A stretch of DNA of 32,008 nt from Kiritimatiellia bacterium (GCA_027858345.1 JAQICX010000053.1:1-32008), one strand, 5' to 3'; counted from the stretch's first letter, positions 23,583 to 31,486 are shown. Made by a program: numbers and translations. The notes: generated by a model from the letters alone, not told the origin.

Positions 23583-24618
23583 TCATATCCTTTTGGGGCA
23601 AATCATTTGCTATCATTGCTTTTTGAATTTCTTCAGCAGCCCGTCTAAAACCTTCAGGCTTCCAATGTCCATGTTTAGGCGGACCTTTAGGGTATGTCAA
23701 TAGTCCAGGAATGGCCACATCATCAGCAAACATTGCAACAGGTATATTATTCGACTTGCAGTAGTCGTACATATATTGGTCTCTCAGTATAGTAACAACA
23801 AGCAATTTGTGTCCACTTCTTTCATAAAGCCTTTTAACAATATAAGGAGATGGATCAACTTTCTGGTTTGCTGTTATAGATTCTTGGCGCGATTCTTTTG
23901 CATCAAATTTCTGAGCAATGTGATAGCACAGAAAAGAGTGCGTCTTCTGATACATCTTTACAGCCTTAGGAACTTCATTATGACTGCGGTCTTCGACGGT
24001 CTTAGCAATCGGCACATTCTGAACAACAGCCTTGCCGTCAATCACTTCAGAATACGGTTTGTCATAGCCTCGAACTCGTTTATGCTTGTTTTCATATCTA
24101 TCATTCTGTGCAAACACCACAATAGTCAAATCTGGGTTGATAACATCTGCCAATCTTTTATAGAGCAGATCATGCTGATCGGTTGAGTAGCCATTCATTC
24201 CACCATTATACCAATCATATTGCGGCATAAGTTTTCTAAGAATGGCAACTGTAGTTTCATTACTCTCAACTCCATAGCCCCACATATTTGAATCGCCAAG
24301 CACCAAAATGCTCGGTTTTGTTCCTGAAAAATCCCACTCTGGATCTCTGAAGCCCATAGAATTGTGAGTTATCCATGCATCACTATTGTGATATGAGTCA
24401 ATATTTGGAACACCTGTCCAACCAAGCTCTTCATCAAACCGAAAAAATACAACAGGTTTTTCATCCCAATTTTTCAGCGAATCAGCAATTGCTGAATACT
24501 TGTTTTTATAATAGCTCTCTGCCAAAAACATTAATATAAGCACAATGAATACATTAAAGCCAATCATTATACCCTTAAATATCTTCTCTTTCTTTTTATC
24601 AATATGATTTTCCGTCAT
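23575..24618 (-). CDS. SGNH/GDSL-hydrolase-like membrane-anchored protein
   Basis: A 347-aa protein with an N-terminal membrane anchor (about 14-34) and an extracytoplasmic SGNH-type domain. Block I is 'ILVLGDSNMWGYGV' (Ser nucleophile), block III-like is 'VVFAQNDRYEN' (Asn), and a late 'HGHWKPEGFRRAAEEI' would supply the His. The N-terminal 'HNSMGFRDPEW' is common in SGNH proteins next to glycan or alginate acetylation systems. Probably an esterase or O-acyl transferase acting outside the cytoplasm. ATG 24618 has GAGG upstream at 5 nt. It is the first gene of the five-gene cluster, whose members overlap or abut down to DUF4956. Confidence 0.85.
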   Translation of the reverse strand: MTENHIDKKKEKIFKGIMIGFNVFIVLILMFLAESYYKNKYSAIADSLKNWDEKPVVFFRFDEELGWTGVPNIDSYHNSDAWITHNSMGFRDPEWDFSGTKPSILVLGDSNMWGYGVESNETTVAILRKLMPQYDWYNGGMNGYSTDQHDLLYKRLADVINPDLTIVVFAQNDRYENKHKRVRGYDKPYSEVIDGKAVVQNVPIAKTVEDRSHNEVPKAVKMYQKTHSFLCYHIAQKFDAKESRQESITANQKVDPSPYIVKRLYERSGHKLLVVTILRDQYMYDYCKSNNIPVAMFADDVAIPGLLTYPKGPPKHGHWKPEGFRRAAEEIQKAMIANDLPQKDMNE

Positions 24619-24718
24619 TCATTCCTCATTTAAAAAATTTTTATTTAAAGACGCATGAAAAGCGTCTTAACGTGTTAATCTAACTATTACCCCGATCAAC
24701 GTTTTGTTGTTGTTTCTT

Positions 24719-24738
24719 GGGCGAGATGCTCCCCCTAC
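24719..24738 (-). repeat. Truncated GTAG-headed REP hairpin
   Basis: GGGCGAGATGC is followed directly by CCCCTAC, missing the internal bases that complete the palindrome in the copies at 27317, 28503 and 29840. The long shared flanks with 27295-27316 show it is the same element with an internal deletion. Confidence 0.65.
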
Positions 24739-24782
24739 ATGAAACGCTGGCGGAGCCAGCTCTCAACCGTTAGTTCGCAAAA

Positions 24783-24829
24783 GCTCCTCCTCTTTAAGGG
24801 GAGGTGGCGAGCGAAGCGAGACGGAGGGG
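24783..24829 (+). repeat. CTCC/GGAGG module with GCGAG hairpin
   Basis: A CTCCTCCTC / GGGGAGG pairing is followed by GGCGAGCG and AAGCGAG and by a closing GGAGGGG. The same module occurs at 28551-28592 and, diverged, at 27381-27409. Confidence 0.6.
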
Positions 24830-24834
24830 TTATT

Positions 24835-24906
24835 CTCAATCTTTACCTCAATCTTAACCTGCGAGCAAAGCGAGAGCTCAACCTTTACCTTAACCTTTAT
24901 CTTAAA
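24835..24906 (-). repeat. Hexamer array across the TPR stop codon
   Basis: Twelve 6-nt units on the plus strand, mostly CTCAAY, CTTTAY and CTTAAC, with three GC-rich units (CTGCGA, GCAAAG, CGAGAG) in the middle that keep the register. The stop codon of the TPR gene (24897-24899) lies inside, so the gene's last codons are array sequence. Confidence 0.8.
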
Positions 24907-27206
24907 TTCTTCGCCTCAGGAGAGTCTGGATAATTCTGCAAAAGTTCTTTTTTCAAGTTTTCAGCTTTTTCCTCATCGCCTTTACTTTTTAAAAGTGCTA
25001 TTGCACTATTCAAACATTCAGGAACGATATCATCACCCTTGAAAAGCAAGCCAACGCTCATATAGTATCTCAAAGCTTCATCAACATTTCCAAGTTTTTC
25101 AGATGTATCACCCATTCCGGCGTATGCCAAAGCACGAATTCTTCTTTGTTCTGCTCCCGATGCAAGAGTTGCTGATTGAGAGTAATATTCAAATGCTTTA
25201 TTATACTGCTTATCTTGTAATTCCAAATTTGCCAATTCAAGAAAAGCTTCAGGACGATATACTGTCAAAACTTTATCAGCAATAATCTGTTCCAAATATG
25301 TTTTAGCTTGTGCTTTATCACCAAGCTTTAAGGTTGCCTTGCCTGCATAGAGCAGCGCAAATTGTTTAACAACATTTTTAGGTTCCCTTGAAATAAGCAT
25401 CTTACACTCTTCAACAGTCTCAGCATATGCCTTTTTATTATAAGAAACACTAATTAGCCAACGTAGTAATCCCTCGGTATAGTTGCTGGATTTAGAGGTG
25501 TTCAAAAGACTCAGAAACAACTTCATTGCCTCGTCTTCATTACCCATTTTGTATAAAACCATTGCAAGCCCATATTCAGCATCAACACGAACATCCTGCA
25601 AAGGATTCAAACTCAATGCTTTCTTGAAAGCATCAACCGACTCTTTATACTTCTTGTCTCCATCAAAAATAACTCCGAGCCAATAATAAGCTCTACTAAG
25701 ATAAGTTGACTTTGGAAATTTTGAAATTAGAGTTTCCAAGCTGAACTTGGCTTCTGAGTTGTTTTCAGAACGCAAAGCAACCATAGCCACATAATAATAT
25801 GCACTCTCAACATATTGTGATGTTGGGAACTTGTCAATTAAGAGCTTCCAGTTTTTCACTGCAAGAGCAAATTGTTCAGCACGTTCATAACAGATCCCTG
25901 CGGCAAAAAGAGACTGAGCCACCTGCTTATAGGTCGGATATTTAGTATATATGCTCTCATATATTTGACCTGCAAGCTGATAGTTTTCCTGCTTCTGATA
26001 TGAATATGCCAATTTATAAAACGCATCTGCCGCCAAAGGCGCATCTGGAAATTTTTCAGTTAAGAGCTTATAATATTGGATAGCAGAATTGACATCATCC
26101 TGTTTTTCAGCAACTTCCGCAAGCAGCCAATATATATCCTGCTGATAATTGGAATCATTCAGCAGGCGTCCACCATACTCAATGGTCAAATCATACTGTC
26201 CATGCTTATATGCAATTAGTGCCAATTCATATGTTGCGGACGATTTATACTTTGAATTTGGATATTTTTGCAACAACTCTTGATATACTGCAATTGCCTC
26301 TGGAACCTTAGCCAGTCGACGCTCACAGTTAGCCTTCAAATATAGCACATCAACCGATGCATCTTTACCAGCTTCAAAAGTATCAATCATCTTCAAAGTT
26401 TGTGCGTAAAGTCCACTATTAAATGTTGACCATACAGTCTGCTGTTCGGCTTCCTTGGCTCTTTCTGATTTTGGATATGTCAAAACTAAACGTTGATAGA
26501 CAGCAGAACTATTTTGATAATCTTTCAAAGTATAATAGACATGGCCCAATCTGAACATTGCCTCAATCTTAAGTTTGTCCGGTGCCTTGCTGTTAATGAT
26601 TTCCTTATACAAAACAATTGCCTGCTGCTGTTTCTTTGCATCGCCAGAATATGTTGTTGTATATATATCAGCCAATTCAAGTTGCCCAAAAACACAAAAT
26701 TCAGATGTTTTATAATCCTTAGAAAGTTTTTCCAGACTAACAACAGCATTGGTTACATCGCCAGTTTTGTTATAAAGAGTTCCCAAGTTAAACAAGCATG
26801 CAGCTTTTATATCCTCTGGCGACTTTGGTGACTGAAGAACCGAGTTATAAATCATTATTGCAGAACTATCCATATCCTGAGATTTAAAGTAGTTTGCACG
26901 TGCATATGTTGCACGATCTTTCAAATCACTATCGGGATATTGGAAAATTACATTACGATACTGCTTCTCTGACTTGTCTGCTTCACCCATCATGCGGTAA
27001 CATTCACCCAGTCTAAAATGAATTGCATCCGCACCTTCAATATCAGGGTTTACCTCAAGAATAGATTCATACTCTTTCGATGCCAACTCAAATATATTGC
27101 GCGAATACAAGCCATCGGCAAACAAAACCTTATCAGAAAGATTAATATCCGCTCCAAAAACACTGAAACCGCACAAAAATAAAATTATTATAAGTTTTTT
27201 TATCAA
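24897..27206 (-). CDS. Exported tetratricopeptide-repeat protein
   Basis: A 769-aa protein with a signal peptide (MIKKLIIILFLCGFSVFGA) followed by TPR units along its whole length, of the BamD/YbgF-like extracytoplasmic kind. Repeats such as 'FRLGECYRMMGEADKSEKQYRNVIFQYPDS' and 'YKLAYSYQKQENYQLAGQIYESIYTKYPT' recur about every 35 residues, roughly 18-20 copies. It is probably periplasmic or outer-membrane associated and a scaffold; exbB/exbD lie a few genes upstream, as in Tol-Pal and PVC-type trans-envelope systems. The start is TTG 27206: AGGA stands 7 nt upstream and no in-frame ATG would keep the signal peptide. The 3' end terminates inside a hexamer repeat array. Confidence 0.88.
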   Translation of the reverse strand: MIKKLIIILFLCGFSVFGADINLSDKVLFADGLYSRNIFELASKEYESILEVNPDIEGADAIHFRLGECYRMMGEADKSEKQYRNVIFQYPDSDLKDRATYARANYFKSQDMDSSAIMIYNSVLQSPKSPEDIKAACLFNLGTLYNKTGDVTNAVVSLEKLSKDYKTSEFCVFGQLELADIYTTTYSGDAKKQQQAIVLYKEIINSKAPDKLKIEAMFRLGHVYYTLKDYQNSSAVYQRLVLTYPKSERAKEAEQQTVWSTFNSGLYAQTLKMIDTFEAGKDASVDVLYLKANCERRLAKVPEAIAVYQELLQKYPNSKYKSSATYELALIAYKHGQYDLTIEYGGRLLNDSNYQQDIYWLLAEVAEKQDDVNSAIQYYKLLTEKFPDAPLAADAFYKLAYSYQKQENYQLAGQIYESIYTKYPTYKQVAQSLFAAGICYERAEQFALAVKNWKLLIDKFPTSQYVESAYYYVAMVALRSENNSEAKFSLETLISKFPKSTYLSRAYYWLGVIFDGDKKYKESVDAFKKALSLNPLQDVRVDAEYGLAMVLYKMGNEDEAMKLFLSLLNTSKSSNYTEGLLRWLISVSYNKKAYAETVEECKMLISREPKNVVKQFALLYAGKATLKLGDKAQAKTYLEQIIADKVLTVYRPEAFLELANLELQDKQYNKAFEYYSQSATLASGAEQRRIRALAYAGMGDTSEKLGNVDEALRYYMSVGLLFKGDDIVPECLNSAIALLKSKGDEEKAENLKKELLQNYPDSPEAKNLR

Positions 27207-27316
27207 ATCATTTTCCTATTCATAGTTTATGAGACGCATTAAAAATGTATCTCTACGTGCCAGTAGCACGCACGGGCAAATATTATCCCGCGATCAACGT
27301 TTTGTTGTTATTTCTT

Positions 27317-27340
27317 GGGCGAGATGCTTCTCGCCCCTAC
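27317..27340 (-). repeat. GTAG-headed REP hairpin
   Basis: On the minus strand GTAG precedes GGGCGAGA, a 4-nt AGCA loop and TCTCGCCC, a perfect 8-bp stem. Confidence 0.75.
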
Positions 27341-27476
27341 ATGAACTGCAGTCCCACAAGTGCTTCCAAATTATTAGTTGCTCCCTTCAAGGGGAGCTGT
27401 CGAACAACCGAAACTGCTTGTCACGCCGTAGTCCCAACGGGCGAAGGAGGAAGCAAATTCCACGCCTCTGCGGGAA

Positions 27477-27518
27477 ACTTATCACTTCCTACTTATCACC
27501 TAACACTGCGAACGAAGT
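27477..27518 (-). repeat. Heptamer array at dehydrogenase 3' end
   Basis: Six 7-nt units; on the gene strand they include GTTAGGT, GATAAGT and AGGAAGT. The array starts 3 nt after the stop codon (27522-27524). Confidence 0.7.
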
Positions 27519-27521
27519 GAG

Positions 27522-28460
27522 CTACACAATGTTTTGGGCTTTTCCGTCCAAATATGAGCGCAAATTTTCAGTGGCAATTCCAAGCAAGCGTTTTCTTGTT
27601 TCCATAGGTGCCCATGCAATATGCGGAGTCATAATAATATTTTTAGCAGTCAACAAAGGACTGTCCGGACTAATTGGTTCAACCACTGCGACATCGCACG
27701 CAAATCCACTAATTTTACCTGATTCAAGACCGGCCTTAATATCATCTTCAACAACAAGTCCCCCCCGCGATGTGTTAATAAGAACAACTCCGTGACGCAT
27801 TTTGGAAATTGCAGAAGCATCAATAATGCCTTCTGTAACATCAGTCAAAGGACAGTGCAGCGATATAATATCACTCTCTGCATACAAAGTATCTAAATCA
27901 ACGCATCCATTCATCTCTTTAGGACTTCTTGAGCAATAAATAACATTCATATTAAATGCTTCTGCAATTTTTGCAACAGCCTGACCAATAGAACCTAATC
28001 CAATAATACCAAAAGTTTTTCCTCTCAACTCTTTCAGCGGATAATTCCAATAGCAGAAATACTCACTCTTTGACCAGTCACCAGCAAGAACACTTCTTGA
28101 ATGCTCTCCAACATGTTGGCAGATTTCCAACAGCAGAGCAAATGTCATTTGAGCAACTGCATCAGTACTATATCCTGGAACATTCGCAACAGGAATTCCT
28201 TTGTGTTTTGCATAAGCAACATCAACAACATTATAACCTGTTGCCAACACACCAACCCATTTTATACTTGGGCAGGCATCAAACACTTCTTTATTTAAAA
28301 CTGTTTTGTTAGTATAAACAAAATCAGCATCACCAATTCGTTCTACAACATCTTCAGGTGCTGTTTTGTCATAATAACTAAGTTCACCCAAAGCCTCAAG
28401 CCCTTCAAAAGATAAATCCCCGGGATTCATGGTATGTGCATCTAAAATAACTATCTTCAT
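27522..28460 (-). CDS. D-isomer-specific 2-hydroxyacid dehydrogenase (glycerate dehydrogenase-like)
   Basis: A 312-aa NAD(P)-dependent dehydrogenase that reduces a 2-oxoacid such as hydroxypyruvate. The nucleotide-binding loop is 'GIIGLGSIGQAVAKIAEAF', the catalytic Arg lies in 'LINTSRGGLV', the Glu in 'VAVVEPISPDSPL' and the His in 'NIIMTPHIAWAP'. The opening 'MKIVILDAHTMNPGDLSFEGLEALGE' closely matches the glycerate dehydrogenase (HprA-like) subfamily. I chose ATG 28460 because GAAGG lies 5 nt upstream; an in-frame TTG at 28472 overlaps that site. It lies between exbD and the TPR gene, separated from both by repeat blocks, and may be a separate unit. Confidence 0.9.
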   Translation of the reverse strand: MKIVILDAHTMNPGDLSFEGLEALGELSYYDKTAPEDVVERIGDADFVYTNKTVLNKEVFDACPSIKWVGVLATGYNVVDVAYAKHKGIPVANVPGYSTDAVAQMTFALLLEICQHVGEHSRSVLAGDWSKSEYFCYWNYPLKELRGKTFGIIGLGSIGQAVAKIAEAFNMNVIYCSRSPKEMNGCVDLDTLYAESDIISLHCPLTDVTEGIIDASAISKMRHGVVLINTSRGGLVVEDDIKAGLESGKISGFACDVAVVEPISPDSPLLTAKNIIMTPHIAWAPMETRKRLLGIATENLRSYLDGKAQNIV

Positions 28461-28502
28461 TTCATCCTTCAATTTTTAAAGACGCATTAAAATGCACCTT
28501 TT

Positions 28503-28526
28503 GGGCGAGATGCATCTCGCCCCTAC
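28503..28526 (-). repeat. GTAG-headed REP hairpin (perfect palindrome)
   Basis: On the minus strand GTAG is followed by a 20-nt perfect palindrome, GGGCGAGATG plus its own complement. It is identical to the copy at 29840-29863. Confidence 0.8.
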
Positions 28527-28550
28527 AAACACCCCGTCAATTCTTGGCTG

Positions 28551-28592
28551 CTCCCCTTGAAGGGGAGCTGTCGAGCATGCTCGACTGAGGGG
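28551..28592 (+). repeat. CTCCCC/GGGGAG module with TCGAGC palindrome
   Basis: CTCCCCTT-g-AAGGGGAG is an 8-bp hairpin, followed after 3 nt by the perfect 14-nt palindrome TCGAGCATGCTCGA and then GAGGGG. Confidence 0.7.
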
Positions 28593-28597
28593 TCGTT

Positions 28598-28639
28598 CTC
28601 AACCTTAACCTCAATCTTAATCTGCGAGCGGAAGCGAGC
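28598..28639 (-). repeat. Hexamer array at exbD 3' end
   Basis: Seven 6-nt units, CTCAAC, CTTAAC, CTCAAT and so on, with the same GC-rich CTGCGA-type units as in 24835-24906. It ends 2 nt from the exbD stop codon (28642-28644). Confidence 0.75.
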
Positions 28640-28641
28640 CA

Positions 28642-29055
28642 TTACTCCTTCTCCGTTGTTGCAAAAGAGACATTCCAAATATCAACCATTCTACAGACAT
28701 CAAGTACTTTTATGATGTGTTTATATGGAGTTTCAACATCAGCTCGAACCAAAACAGGTTGTCCAGGGAACATTTCAACAATCCGAGTCAAAACGCCAGC
28801 CAAACCAGCGTCATCAAACTCCTGTTGATTTATCACAAAAGTTCCATCAGTTCTTATATTTATTATGATTTCACCAGGCAAACGAGCTTCCATATTGCCA
28901 GTTGACGACGATGGCAGGGTTATATCAACCTCTGTCTCCCATTGTGAAAAAATTTGTGTAGTAACAAAAAAGCACAACAGAAGAAAAACTATATCAATCA
29001 TTGGAGCAATCTGAAACCCCAATGTATCATTTTTTAATTTACTTCTAAAATTCAT
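28642..29055 (-). CDS. exbD: ExbD/TolR-family biopolymer transport protein
   Basis: A 137-aa inner-membrane protein with one N-terminal membrane segment, 'FQIAPMIDIVFLLLCFFVTTQIF', carrying the proton-channel aspartate of the family, then a periplasmic domain. With ExbB/TolQ it converts proton-motive force into work on the envelope. Length is normal. Its ATG 29055 overlaps the exbB stop codon by one base (TAATG), so the two are translationally coupled. No tonB or tolA is in view; the large TPR protein downstream may be a functional partner. Confidence 0.9.
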   Translation of the reverse strand: MNFRSKLKNDTLGFQIAPMIDIVFLLLCFFVTTQIFSQWETEVDITLPSSSTGNMEARLPGEIIINIRTDGTFVINQQEFDDAGLAGVLTRIVEMFPGQPVLVRADVETPYKHIIKVLDVCRMVDIWNVSFATTEKE

Positions 29056-29774
29056 TATTTGCTACTCATTATTCCTGTTAACAGATCAGCGGACACACCT
29101 TCGAGAACAGCAATCAACTTAGCAGAACGAGTTCTGAAATAAGAGTAGAATGCCATTGCAGGAATACCTACGATAAGTCCAGCAGCTGTAGTAATCAAAG
29201 CCATTGAAACACCTTCAGCCAAAACAACTGGTCTAGCTTGTGCAATGTCCAGAGCAATACCTGTAAAAGCAGTCAACATACCAAAAACAGTACCCAGAAG
29301 TCCAAGCATAGGAGCAATTGCACCAACATCCATTAAAATTTGTGGAGTCCCCTGCAATTTCGCAGCCTGACGACCACCTTCACCCTCAACAGTATCTTTC
29401 AACATCTGATTGTCATAATTTGGAACAGTCTCAACATAGTCCATTGCTGTAAGAGTTATTGCTGCAAATGCATTTTTTTTGTCTTCACATGCTTTGCGAG
29501 CTTGATCATAATATCCAAGCCTAACAGATTCCATAACTTCTCTATACAAAGAACGAGGAACAATCATGCCAACTCTCATAACTGCAAAAAGATAAACAAT
29601 GAATGCAAGAGTAAGGATGGAAACTACACCAAGAATGTACATCATTATTCCACCGTTTTCTAAAACCTGACGCCAACTCATTTTTGCAGCATCACCAACA
29701 ACAGGCTTAACAGCCTCTTGAGCTTGAACCACTATTGACACAAACATCAAACTTAACATCATCAACTTCTTCAT
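29055..29774 (-). CDS. exbB: MotA/TolQ/ExbB proton channel protein
   Basis: A 239-aa inner-membrane proton channel subunit. It has a cleavable-looking N-terminal segment ('MKKLMMLSLMFVSIVVQAQ'), then three membrane helices (about 42-66, 153-178, 193-215). The family core is 'LMDVGAIAPMLGLLGTVFGMLTAF' and 'VLAEGVSMALITTAAGLIVGIPAMAFYSYF', with the conserved Thr in the last helix. ATG 29774 has AAAGGAA upstream. It pairs with exbD through a TAATG overlap. Confidence 0.9.
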   Translation of the reverse strand: MKKLMMLSLMFVSIVVQAQEAVKPVVGDAAKMSWRQVLENGGIMMYILGVVSILTLAFIVYLFAVMRVGMIVPRSLYREVMESVRLGYYDQARKACEDKKNAFAAITLTAMDYVETVPNYDNQMLKDTVEGEGGRQAAKLQGTPQILMDVGAIAPMLGLLGTVFGMLTAFTGIALDIAQARPVVLAEGVSMALITTAAGLIVGIPAMAFYSYFRTRSAKLIAVLEGVSADLLTGIMSSK

Positions 29775-29839
29775 CTATATATTTCCTTTTCTTTTAATTC
29801 AAAATTATATTTCAACTTAACATATTATTGTTGTTTTTA

Positions 29840-29863
29840 GGGCGAGATGCATCTCGCCCCTAC
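29840..29863 (-). repeat. GTAG-headed REP hairpin (perfect palindrome)
   Basis: Identical to 28503-28526. It is followed at 29871-29885 by the hairpin GCTGGC-gga-GCCAGC, the same companion hairpin as at 24746-24760. Confidence 0.8.
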
Positions 29864-29886
29864 CTGAACTGCTGGCGGAGCCAGCC

Positions 29887-29910
29887 CTTTATCTTAACCT
29901 TAATCTTAAA
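29887..29910 (-). repeat. Hexamer array across the argH stop codon
   Basis: Four 6-nt units (CTTTAT, CTTAAC, CTTAAT, CTTAAA on the plus strand). The argH stop codon (29906-29908) is inside. The junction is almost identical to that of the TPR gene. Confidence 0.75.
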
Positions 29911-31270
29911 TTCTGTATTCCATTCCCAGCAAATCTGATATTTTACCACAATAACATGATTTCAATCCATCAATAAATGCTTGTTTCTCATCAACGCACT
30001 TTGCATATAGTTCAAAATCAAGCCCCATTGCTGCACCAAAATGTTTTTTATTCATTATGGACTCTTTAATGTCCATATTCTCAAGTTCTGAAAGCATTCC
30101 TTTAACCTTGTCATAAGCCTCTCTAAAAGGCATACCATCAACAACAAATTCAAGTGCCTTGTCAGTTGCAAAAACACCAGAACTGAAACCAGCATACAAA
30201 GCCTCTTCATTTGCTTCAAGTTTTTCAACAAGCCTGCACATAATATCAAGACAGCTCTCAGTTATTGCAACACCTTCCATGAAAGGTTCCTTGATTTCCT
30301 GCAGGTCGCGATTATAGCCGCCCGGCAGACAAGTGACAACATCTCTTGCAATCGTAGCATATCCATGAACCTTAGCAGCCTTACTGCGAATCAATTCACA
30401 TACATCAGGGTTGCTCTTCTGCGGCATAATGCTGCTTCCTGTGCAATACTCCTTAGGTATAGAAAAATAATTAAATTCAGGCATTGAGAACAAAATCAAA
30501 TCCTGAGCAAGCCTTGAAAGATTTGTCATAATTTGCGACAGAGCCGACAAAATCACACTCTCACACTTACCGCGAGAGTTGCTTGCATACATAACATTCT
30601 GTATTGGTTCAGCAAAACCAAGCAGGTCTGAAGTCAGATGCCTATCGATATTCAGAGGCACACCATATCCGGCAGCTGACCCCAAAGGACAGCGATCATT
30701 AAATTCATATGCTGATTTCAACAAAATAAAATCGTCAAGCAGACCTTCTGCATAACAAGAAGCCCATAAGCCGACACTTGAAGGCATTGCAGGTTGCAGA
30801 TGAGTTCTGCCGACCATTGGCACCTCTTCATTTGCTTTCGCAAATTTTAAAAGTCCTTTAGCAAGATTCAAACATAGTTGCATAACACAAAGAAGCTGCT
30901 CTTTTCCATACAAACGCAAATCCAAAGCAACCTGATCATTACGACTACGACCCGTGTGAATCTTCTTTCCGAGATACCCAAGCTTATCAGTCAAACGACT
31001 TTCAACTGCCATATGGACATCCTGGTCTTCAACCAAAATATTAAAATCAGCATCACTAATGATTGCAACAAGCTCTTCCCGAATCGCAGCAAAATCAGTA
31101 TCTGAAAACAGTTCATTCTTCAAATCCAGACAAGACAACATCTTTGCGTGAGCAACCGATCCAATGCAATCAACCGCAACAAGATTCATATCAAGCAGAG
31201 GGTCCTTGCCAACGGTAAAGTTCAAGACGCTATTATCAATAGAGCCGACTATAGTATTACAAGCTGTCAT
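29906..31270 (-). CDS. argH: Argininosuccinate lyase
   Basis: A 454-aa cytosolic enzyme that splits argininosuccinate to arginine and fumarate, the last step of arginine synthesis. The fumarase/aspartase-superfamily signature 'GSSIMPQKSNPD' holds the catalytic serine loop. Other hallmarks are 'GSVAHAKML', 'TGRSRNDQVALDLRLY' and 'GRTHLQPAMPSS'. Length is normal. I chose ATG 31270 (AGGA 9 nt upstream); an in-frame TTG at 31288 lacks support. In this window argG is absent, so the arginine genes are scattered. The last codons and the stop are part of a hexamer repeat array. Confidence 0.95.
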   Translation of the reverse strand: MTACNTIVGSIDNSVLNFTVGKDPLLDMNLVAVDCIGSVAHAKMLSCLDLKNELFSDTDFAAIREELVAIISDADFNILVEDQDVHMAVESRLTDKLGYLGKKIHTGRSRNDQVALDLRLYGKEQLLCVMQLCLNLAKGLLKFAKANEEVPMVGRTHLQPAMPSSVGLWASCYAEGLLDDFILLKSAYEFNDRCPLGSAAGYGVPLNIDRHLTSDLLGFAEPIQNVMYASNSRGKCESVILSALSQIMTNLSRLAQDLILFSMPEFNYFSIPKEYCTGSSIMPQKSNPDVCELIRSKAAKVHGYATIARDVVTCLPGGYNRDLQEIKEPFMEGVAITESCLDIMCRLVEKLEANEEALYAGFSSGVFATDKALEFVVDGMPFREAYDKVKGMLSELENMDIKESIMNKKHFGAAMGLDFELYAKCVDEKQAFIDGLKSCYCGKISDLLGMEYRI

Positions 31271-31486
31271 AAAATAAAATCCTATCAAAATTAAAACCCA
31301 AAATTATTCGAACAATTAAACCAAAATCTGCCAATTTTAACAAGAACAAAACATCAACTACCTTAATTATCCTTACTTTTTCTCACTTAATTGCCATCCT
31401 TCCTAATTTTACCCTCAACCGATAGTTCACAAAAAAGCCTCTCCAACTGGCCCCGTTATCGCTTCTTGAGTTCACAGTACACAATT

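Larger units (their letters stand above)
24619..24896. other. Composite repeat block between TPR and SGNH genes
   Basis: No gene. In order it holds a lead-in GATCAACGTTTTGTTGTT (24694-24711), a truncated GTAG hairpin (24719-24738), a GCTGG-cgga-CCAGC hairpin (24746-24760), the phrase CAACCGTTAGTTCGCAAAAG (24767 on), a CTCC/GGAGG module (24783-24829) and a hexamer array into the TPR stop codon (24835-24906). Confidence 0.75.
27207..27521. other. Composite repeat block between dehydrogenase and TPR genes
   Basis: No gene in 315 nt. It holds the lead-in GATCAACGTTTTGTTGTT (27294-27311), a GTAG hairpin (27317-27340), a diverged CTCC/GGGGAG module (27381-27409) and a heptamer array (27477-27518) ending 3 nt before the dehydrogenase stop codon. 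Confidence 0.75.
28461..28641. other. Composite repeat block between exbD and dehydrogenase
   Basis: About 180 nt, nearly all repeats: a GTAG hairpin (28503-28526), a CTCC/GGGGAG plus TCGAGCATGCTCGA module (28551-28592) and a hexamer array (28598-28639) that reaches to 2 nt from the exbD stop codon. Confidence 0.7.

Noticed and set aside
27429-27450. GTAG followed by CCC-aac-GGG
   Set aside because: The stem is only 3 bp; too short to count as a REP hairpin.
27229-27795. 188-aa plus-strand frame across the repeat block and the dehydrogenase
   Set aside because: It runs through hairpin repeats and then antisense to a clear dehydrogenase gene; no homology visible.
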